Under the pieces are notes generated by a model. The model was not told the origin of the DNA. It did not search any database and saw nothing but the letters and a program-made list of their open reading frames with translations. The translations under genes and the position numbers were made by a program. Shown in pieces: positions 58,771 through 64,000 of a stretch of DNA of 64,000 bases; within the stretch, counting starts at the first letter, position 1, and each line of letters opens with the position of its first letter. The DNA comes from Acaudatibacter sp050729515. Lineage in GTDB: Bacteria > Pseudomonadota > Alphaproteobacteria > Caulobacterales > Caulobacteraceae. The stretch covers positions 1-64,000 of the forward strand of contig JBOHLG010000008.1 in assembly GCA_050729515.1 (NCBI GenBank). The letters are read 5' to 3'.

Positions 58771-59580
58771 ATGAGCGAGTCGGCGACGAATGAGGCTCTC
58801 TCCTACGATGACGGGAACCGCCCTAGGGCCGTGACCATCTCGATCAGCGACGAGGCGAGGAGCTCCTTTCTGCGGGTGGCCAGCCACCAGCTCCGCACGC
58901 CGCTCAATTCGATCATCGGATTTTCGGAGATTCTCGCCGGCGAGACCCTGGGACCGCTCGGCGCGCCGCAATATCGAAACTACGCCGAGCACGTCTGTCT
59001 CGCCGGCCACAAGCTCCTGAAGCTGGTCAACCAGATTCTCGAAATCCTCCGGCTCCAGGCTGGGATCGGAGCGATGGCCCCGGTCGAAGAGAGTCTCGAT
59101 GCGGCCATCGACGACTGTCTGGACGCTTTGGCGGCCGAAATTCGCAAGAAAGACTTGCGAGTGTTCGTCGAGGGCGAAGGAAAACTGCCCACTCTGACGT
59201 GCGATCCCAGGGGCCTGCGAGCCATCCTCTCCAATCTCCTCGCCAACGCCGTGGCGTTCTCGCCGGAAGGAGGGGAGATCGCGGTCAGCGCCAGGAGCGA
59301 AGGCGGTCGCACCGTGGTCGCCATCCGCGATGAGGGCCCCGGAATCGACGTGGCTGAGGTCCCCCGACTCCTGCAGCCGTTCCAGCAGGGCGCCAACGCC
59401 CTCACCGGGTGCGGTGAAGGGGCAGGGTTCGGCCTGCCGATCGTCTCGCTCCACTGCGCCTTGATGAGGGCCACGCTGCGCCTCAAGCCCGGCCTCGAGC
59501 GAGGGCTGATGGCGGAAGTCAGCCTCCCGACTTCCGGCCCCACGCAAGAGGTGCATCCGCGGCTCTCCGAAGCCATATGA
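58771..59580 (+). CDS. soluble orphan histidine kinase
   Basis: 269 residues, no membrane helix and no sensory domain: only a 30-residue N-terminus, a dimerisation domain with His39 in VASHQLRTPLNSIIGFSEIL, and an ATPase domain (NLLANAVAFSPEGG, DEGPGIDVAE, GAGFGLPIVS). The H-box extension TLGPLGAPQYRNYAEHVCLA places it in the same kinase class as DivJ and PleC. Without a receiver gene nearby it may phosphorylate DivK-type regulators. GLGL is GFGL, within the normal range. ATG 58771 has AAAGGAATGGGG upstream. It is followed 6 bp later by sufE. Confidence 0.85.
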   Translation: MSESATNEALSYDDGNRPRAVTISISDEARSSFLRVASHQLRTPLNSIIGFSEILAGETLGPLGAPQYRNYAEHVCLAGHKLLKLVNQILEILRLQAGIGAMAPVEESLDAAIDDCLDALAAEIRKKDLRVFVEGEGKLPTLTCDPRGLRAILSNLLANAVAFSPEGGEIAVSARSEGGRTVVAIRDEGPGIDVAEVPRLLQPFQQGANALTGCGEGAGFGLPIVSLHCALMRATLRLKPGLERGLMAEVSLPTSGPTQEVHPRLSEAI

Positions 59581-59586
59581 GACCCC

Positions 59587-60066
59587 ATGGAGACCGGCGC
59601 GCTCGCCCCAAAGATCGACCTCCCGTCCATGGAGGAGAGACTGGACGAACTGGCCGACGATTTTGAAATGCTGGGCGACTGGGAGGCCCGGTATCGTCAC
59701 TTGATTGATCTGGGCCGATCGCTTCCCTCGCTCTCAGACGAGGAGCGCAGCGAAGCCAACAAGGTCAGGGGCTGCGCCAGTCAGGTCTGGCTGATCAGCA
59801 GGACCGAGGGCGGACGGCTGTGCTTCCGAGGCGACAGCGACGCCCATATCGTCAGGGGCCTCATCGCCCTTCTCCTCGGCCTTTACGATGCGCGAACGAG
59901 CGCCGAGGTCCTCGCCTTCGACGCGCCCGCCGCCTTCGGCCGGCTGGGCCTGGTCGAAGCCCTTTCCCGCCAGAGAGCCAACGGGCTCTTCTCGATGGTG
60001 GCGAGGATCCGTTCCGAGGCTCAGGCCGCGGCGGCGGAAGGGGCGAGTTCCACCGGGGCGTCATAG
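59587..60066 (+). CDS. sufE: SufE family sulfur acceptor
   Basis: 159 residues. SufE takes sulfur from cysteine desulfurase SufS for iron-sulfur cluster assembly. The active Cys63 is in KVRGCASQVWL, and the preceding LGRSLPSLSDEERSEANKV is typical. The C-terminal 25 residues (EAQAAAAEGASSTGAS) exceed the usual length and overlap by 46 bp the end of the convergent PAS gene. It starts 6 bp after the soluble kinase, so both may be co-transcribed. Confidence 0.92.
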   Translation: METGALAPKIDLPSMEERLDELADDFEMLGDWEARYRHLIDLGRSLPSLSDEERSEANKVRGCASQVWLISRTEGGRLCFRGDSDAHIVRGLIALLLGLYDARTSAEVLAFDAPAAFGRLGLVEALSRQRANGLFSMVARIRSEAQAAAAEGASSTGAS

Positions 60067-60497
60067 CCCAGGATCATGACGAGCCGTCCATCCTCGTCCA
60101 CCAGCGGAAGGCGGATCCACAAGACCGTCATGCGAGATCCCCCGCGCCAGGCGAGGCTGTGGCAGCCGGCGGCGGGTCGCAGGGTGTCCACCAGTCCGTT
60201 CAGTTCGCCGCGCCAATAGGCCGCGCCCTCTTCGCCATAGACCTCCTCGAGCCGTTTGCCGGTGATCTCCCGGCCAAAGAGATCGCGAAGGCCCGTGCCG
60301 GCGAGCCGGACGCGGAAATCCCCGGTCGCGGAGTTGAAATCGAGCAGGCTGACGTTGGGCAGCAGGCGCCGAAAGCCCGCCGGATGAATGTCGCAACGGG
60401 ACGGCGGCCGTCCTTGCGACCGCGCCCCGCGCCAGTAGGCGTAGAGTTCCTGGTGCGCCCTTGCTGCGTCGGCTGTCGAGCCGATCTGTACGCTCAT
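60021..60497 (-). CDS. PAS-domain protein
   Basis: 158 residues. The layout QELYAYWRGARSQGRPPSRC, DIHPAGFRRLLPNVSLLDF, then FRVRLAGTGLRDLFGREITG fits the single-domain PAS proteins (PAS_5 type) common in Caulobacterales and Rhizobiales, whose roles are mostly unknown. The ATG at 60497 is chosen because upstream residues are a shadow of the MucR gene. Its 3' end overlaps the 3' end of sufE. Confidence 0.75.
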   Translation of the reverse strand: MSVQIGSTADAARAHQELYAYWRGARSQGRPPSRCDIHPAGFRRLLPNVSLLDFNSATGDFRVRLAGTGLRDLFGREITGKRLEEVYGEEGAAYWRGELNGLVDTLRPAAGCHSLAWRGGSRMTVLWIRLPLVDEDGRLVMILGYDAPVELAPSAAAA

Positions 60498-60613
60498 GAC
60501 CGGATTCCCGAACAACCCCTTGGAATCACGAAGGTTCAAATATGACGCATTCAGCCCTTCGGGAAAAGAGCGCCCGTCGCTTCGGAAAGCTGATGGGGCT
60601 CCTCGCCCCCGGT

Positions 60614-61033
60614 CTAGCGGCGCTTGCGGGCGGCCTGACGTCCCCCCTGGCCCAGACCCATCTGCTTGGCCAAATCCGAGCGCGCCTTGGCGTAGTTCGG
60701 CGCGACCATCGGATAATCCTTGGGGAGGCCCCACTTGGCCCGGTAATCCTCAGGACTCATGTTGTACTTCGTCCGGAGGTGTCGCTTCAGAGACTTGAAT
60801 TTCCGGCCATCTTCCAGGCAGACGAGGTAGTCGGGCGTGATCGAGCGCCGTATCGGCACCGCCGGTTCCTTGGGCGCGGCCTCGACGGCGTCAGCGCCTG
60901 AAGATACCGAATTGAGCGCCCGGTGGACGCTTTGGATCAGTGCGGGGAGGTCCGTCGTGGAGATGGTGTTCTTCTCCACATAGGAGGCGACGATCTCCGC
61001 CGTCATCTCGATGAGGTCCACTTTGTCATCCAT
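60614..61033 (-). CDS. mucR: Ros/MucR-family zinc-finger regulator
   Basis: 139 residues. The N-terminal oligomerisation part (TAEIVASYVEKNTISTTDLP) and the prokaryotic zinc-finger region (YLVCLEDGRKFKSLKRHLRT, then KYNMSPEDYRAKWGLPKDYP) are characteristic. The finger reads Cys72-x2-Asp75 ... His85, so Asp takes the place of the second Cys, as known for several MucR members. In C. crescentus MucR1/2 repress cell-cycle (CtrA-dependent) promoters. The gene is monocistronic; 245 bp of gene-free DNA precede it and may carry AT-rich autoregulatory sites. Confidence 0.92.
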   Translation of the reverse strand: MDDKVDLIEMTAEIVASYVEKNTISTTDLPALIQSVHRALNSVSSGADAVEAAPKEPAVPIRRSITPDYLVCLEDGRKFKSLKRHLRTKYNMSPEDYRAKWGLPKDYPMVAPNYAKARSDLAKQMGLGQGGRQAARKRR

Positions 61034-61278
61034 GTCGTTGTTCTTTCTAAATGCAGGCCCACTGATTTAAGCGTGATCGGCTGCGAGGTTCAGTCGTGCG
61101 TTCTTACGGGACTGACGCGAAGACGCAAGACGTGATTCCGCGTTTTCGACAATGAAGTCGTGGGAAAGTCTTGGGCGCTCCGGAGTCCCACGGAAGCCGC
61201 GTCTCATTCCTTAATGCGCCCGCTCGGCATTGCGCAGCAGGCGATGGCTGTTTGAGGAGCTGCGCTTCGATCGGCGGC

Positions 61279-62505
61279 TCAGTCGTCGAAGTCCGAGGCG
61301 AAGGCGAGCAGGGCCGAACGTTCCGGGGTGGAGAAAGCGTCGATGACGCTTTCGTCGCCCGATCGGATCGCCTCCAGGAGCGCGGGGCTCATGGCCGAAG
61401 AGAGCGACCAGTTCCAATAGCGCAGGACAGTCTGGGCCCGGTCGACGGCGATGGCGTCAAAGGCGACCACGACGCGCTCGAAATCCGGAGCCAGAGCGCC
61501 ATCCGCGCCCATTTCGGGCCGGCGCATCGCACGCCAAAGCTCGACGAGCGAACGCCTCTGAAGGCCCGTGGCCTTGCACAGGATGGCCATCGGCTCGCCC
61601 CCCGGATCGGCGACGATCTTGGCCGCGGTCATCGGCTTGATGCCGGCGAGGAAGGCGATCTCCTTGAGCACCTGCGGGGTCATGCCGGCTTCGGCCGCCG
61701 CGACCGCTTCGTCGAGGCTGTCGTAGGGGCTGCGCTCGATGGCGGCTCGATTGCGCTGGCGCCTCTCGATGAACTGCAGCGCCTTTCGCGAAGCGGCGTC
61801 GCGCCAGCCCTCGGCGGCGGCGAGCGGAAAGACGTCGGCGGTGATGTCCTGAAGGACCTCCCGCGAGACGGCGAAGCGCTGGAGGATGACCTTGCGCGCG
61901 GCCGCGTCGGCCCACCAGAAGAGAACATAAGCCTGGCTGGGGCGAAGCTCGGCCCGCTTCAGCAGGGGAGCGACGAGCTGGAGATGGCTGCGGCTCATCA
62001 TCACCACCGCCTCCAGGGCCGGGTGGGAGAGCCGCGCCTCGGCGTTTCGCAATACGGCCTCCACGACCTGCAATTCGCCGGTGAGGACCAAGGCTTCGGA
62101 GACCGGCTCGGTGAGCCCGCGCCTCTGGGCGATGAGCAGGCGGTGAGGGGGTCCGGCGGCGCGAATGCAGTCGATGAGATCACACTCGCCGAGCGAGGTC
62201 GCATCGACAAGCAGGGGAGTGGCGATCTCGATGTCGTCGCGAAGGAGGAGTCGGGCGAGGAGTGAGGGAATGTCGGCGAGGCCGGAGACGCGCCGGGCGA
62301 CCCGCAGCCGCTCCATCGGGTCCGCCTCGCGCAAGAGATCGACCAGCACGTCGGAGGTAACCGCGCGTTCGAAGGCGTTGACCCGGCTGGAGGGCAAACT
62401 CACGACGTCGGCGAGCCTCTTGATGAGAGCGACGCGCGCGCGGCTGGGCGCCGGCGATTCGCTCGCGGGCGGCGGAAGTTCGGCCTGCTCGGCGGTGTTG
62501 CTCAT
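61279..62505 (-). CDS. DUF2336 domain protein
   Basis: 408 residues, all-helical with HEAT-like repeat character (VLVDLLREADPMERLRVARR, SLLARLLLRDDIEIATPLLV, SEALVLTGELQVVEAVLRNA). The N-terminal and central parts match DUF2336, an alphaproteobacterial family of unknown function. No signal peptide or membrane segment is present. It starts at ATG 62505 and stands alone between mucR and the enoyl-CoA hydratase gene. Confidence 0.8.
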   Translation of the reverse strand: MSNTAEQAELPPPASESPAPSRARVALIKRLADVVSLPSSRVNAFERAVTSDVLVDLLREADPMERLRVARRVSGLADIPSLLARLLLRDDIEIATPLLVDATSLGECDLIDCIRAAGPPHRLLIAQRRGLTEPVSEALVLTGELQVVEAVLRNAEARLSHPALEAVVMMSRSHLQLVAPLLKRAELRPSQAYVLFWWADAAARKVILQRFAVSREVLQDITADVFPLAAAEGWRDAASRKALQFIERRQRNRAAIERSPYDSLDEAVAAAEAGMTPQVLKEIAFLAGIKPMTAAKIVADPGGEPMAILCKATGLQRRSLVELWRAMRRPEMGADGALAPDFERVVVAFDAIAVDRAQTVLRYWNWSLSSAMSPALLEAIRSGDESVIDAFSTPERSALLAFASDFDD

Positions 62506-62625
62506 GGAAGGGCGCCCGCGCTGCCAAAGTGCGCGCGAAGCAGCATCTCAACAAAGACGCCTTAACCAGGTGTTGCTCTAGCGACTGCGGCGCGGCGAAT
62601 TCGAAGAACTTTAGTTCCGGGCGAT

Positions 62626-63510
62626 CTATTCGAACTCCGGCGCGGACCAGTTGGGAAACAGATCGGGAAGGTCGCTCGAGACCCGGTTCGGCCAGCTCGC
62701 CTTGCGCTTTTCGAGGAAGGCGGCGACGCCTTCGCGCGTGTCGCCGGAGCGGCCGCGCTCCTGGATTCCCCTGCTGTCGGCGCGATGCGCGATCATAGGA
62801 TGGGCCGCGCCGGCCATGCGCCAGAGCATCTGGCGAGTGAGCGCGATCGAGACCGGAGCGGCGTTGTCGATGATTTCTCTGGCCAGATCCCTGGCGGCGG
62901 CGAGCAGGTCGGCCGGCTCATGGATCGAGCGCACCAAGCCGCGATCGAGCGCCTCGGCGGCGGCAAAGACTCGGCCCGTGTAGCACCACTCCAAAGCTGT
63001 CTGCAGGCCCACGAGCCTTGGCAGGAACCACGACGAGGCCGCTTCGGGGGTGATGCCCCGGCGCGCGAAGACGAAGCCGAAACGCGCCGCACTCGAGGCC
63101 AGGCGGACATCCATGGCGAGCTGCATGGTGACCCCGACGCCCACCGCCGCTCCGTTTACGGCCGCGATCACAGGCTTGAGGGAATCAAAGATGCGCAAGG
63201 TGAGGCGCCCTCCGCCGTCGCGCTCGATCCCGTTGACCCTGAGGGGCTTCCGGTTGGGATCGGTCCTCGCGTCGCGATCGAAGGTCCGCGCCCCCGCCGA
63301 GAGGTCCGCTCCGGCGCAGAAGGCCCTGCCCGCGCCGGTGACGATCACTGCGCCCACCGCGTCGTCGGCGTCGGTGAGGTCGAAGGCGGCAATGAGATCG
63401 CTCATCATCGCTGCGGTGAAGGCGTTGAGCTTTTCGGGCCGGTTGAGGGTGATCGTCGCGATCCCGTCGCGAACGTCATAGAGGATGGTCTCGAACGCCC
63501 TGCCGCCCAT
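62626..63510 (-). CDS. enoyl-CoA hydratase/isomerase family protein
   Basis: 294 residues, crotonase fold. The oxyanion-hole segments are GAGRAFCAGADLSAG (about 60-75) and NGAAVGVGVTMQLAMD (about 115-130); the glutamate positions lie around RRGITPEAASSWFLPRLVG. The segment between them is longer than in plain hydratases (insert AGARTFDRDARTDPNRKPLR), as in some isomerase-like members. The ATG at 63510 is chosen; the upstream frame is non-coding. It is divergent from the GMC oxidoreductase gene. Confidence 0.88.
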   Translation of the reverse strand: MGGRAFETILYDVRDGIATITLNRPEKLNAFTAAMMSDLIAAFDLTDADDAVGAVIVTGAGRAFCAGADLSAGARTFDRDARTDPNRKPLRVNGIERDGGGRLTLRIFDSLKPVIAAVNGAAVGVGVTMQLAMDVRLASSAARFGFVFARRGITPEAASSWFLPRLVGLQTALEWCYTGRVFAAAEALDRGLVRSIHEPADLLAAARDLAREIIDNAAPVSIALTRQMLWRMAGAAHPMIAHRADSRGIQERGRSGDTREGVAAFLEKRKASWPNRVSSDLPDLFPNWSAPEFE

Positions 63511-63598
63511 CGCTCGTTCGTCCCTTTGCGCCCCAAGGTGAAGGGCGATAACACAGCCTGGGCGTGAGGGCGATCCGCTCCGGAAGAGGAGCCATGCG

Positions 63599-64000
63599 AT
63601 GGCGACGAAGGAAAATGCGTCTGAAGGCGGGAGCGAGCTCATCGCCGACTATGTCATCGTCGGCGCCGGTTCAGCCGGCTGCGTGCTCGCCAATCGTCTC
63701 TCGGCCGACGCGCGCAACCGGGTGATCCTCATCGAGGCCGGCGGCGACGACCGTCCGAGCCGGAACCCCTCGCAGTTCGTCTCGAACCTCATGATCCACG
63801 TGCCGGTGGGCTATTCCTCGACGCTCAAGGATCCGAAGGTCAACTGGCTCTACCCCACCGAGGCCGACCCGGGCACGCTGGGCCGCACCCATGTCTGGCC
63901 GCGCGGAAAGGTGCTTGGCGGCTCCTCCTCCATCAACGGCCTGCTCTACGTCCGCGGCCAGAGGGCGGATTACGATGGCTGGCGCCAGCTCGGCTGCGCG
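63599..64000 (+). CDS. GMC-family FAD oxidoreductase, 5' part (cut by the window edge)
   Basis: 134 codons are present, with no stop. ATG 63599 has GGAAGAGGAG upstream. ADYVIVGAGSAGCVLANRL (about 16-35) is the FAD-binding motif and WPRGKVLGGSSSINGLLYVR (about 100-119) the GMC oxidoreductase signature 1, as in choline dehydrogenase and alkanol/terpene-alcohol dehydrogenases. The substrate cannot be told from this half. It is divergent from the enoyl-CoA hydratase gene with 88 bp between. Confidence 0.92.
   Translation, partial: MATKENASEGGSELIADYVIVGAGSAGCVLANRLSADARNRVILIEAGGDDRPSRNPSQFVSNLMIHVPVGYSSTLKDPKVNWLYPTEADPGTLGRTHVWPRGKVLGGSSSINGLLYVRGQRADYDGWRQLGCA

Noticed and set aside
1..64000. 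tRNA or rRNA genes
   Set aside because: No cloverleaf-like stretch with a GGTTCGAATCC-type T-arm or rRNA core sequence was noticed; a covariance-model scan could not be run.

Overview
The window is high-GC DNA from an alphaproteobacterium, most likely in or near the Caulobacterales. The evidence is homologs of the cell-cycle kinases PleC and DivJ, a Ros/MucR regulator, DUF2336 and DUF1491 proteins, an UrcA protein, PEPxxWA-CTERM proteins, a phasin-like protein and two TonB-dependent receptors of the kind these oligotrophs carry in numbers. No rRNA or tRNA gene was recognised. All family assignments come from reading motifs; no database search was run.

Layout. 0-11 kb: a multipass membrane protein, secreted proteins (UrcA, DUF3833-like), a degenerate kinase fused to a receiver domain, an eight-copy 36-bp tandem repeat, an orphan terminase-small-subunit-like gene, a pair of acyl-CoA dehydrogenases that look like the two subunits of a heterotetramer, and a glutathione S-transferase. 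11-18 kb: an MFS transporter, a PEPxxWA-CTERM protein, pepN and a PleC-like kinase. 18-32 kb: one long minus-strand block running PepSY protein, response regulator, sensor kinase, cytochrome c maturation genes ccmI-E-F-H (cycHJKL type), DegP protease, a second regulator/kinase pair and glnE. It ends in an ECF sigma gene killed by an in-frame TAG. 32-34 kb: a DnaJ-type co-chaperone and a YcgN-type protein.

34-48.6 kb is the most interesting region. It holds two copies of a [TonB receptor - membrane-anchored serine hydrolase] module, an XRE-cupin regulator, a D-arginine-dehydrogenase-like flavoprotein, a third secreted serine hydrolase translationally coupled to a dipeptide epimerase/DgcA-like enolase-superfamily enzyme, and an IS5-family insertion. 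A 14-bp near-palindrome close to GAAAATnnATTTTC occurs upstream of both receptor modules and the epimerase operon, with a 12-bp variant before the flavoprotein gene. At two places it occurs as a pair exactly 21 bp apart. My reading is a co-regulated uptake and degradation system for peptides or conjugates containing D-amino acids: outer-membrane import, periplasmic D-specific hydrolysis, epimerisation and oxidative deamination.

48.6-64 kb: a phasin-like gene behind two TTGCATTGCAA-type sites, a nitrate/sulfonate/pyrimidine-class ABC importer, a frameshifted PEP-CTERM gene, an AraC regulator, an RsuA pseudouridine synthase overlapping an RsmC-like methyltransferase, DivJ divergent from a soluble kinase, SufE, a PAS protein, MucR, a DUF2336 protein, an enoyl-CoA hydratase and the start of a GMC oxidoreductase cut by the window edge. 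Two further genes (the IS transposase and one PEP-CTERM gene) are broken by frameshifts.
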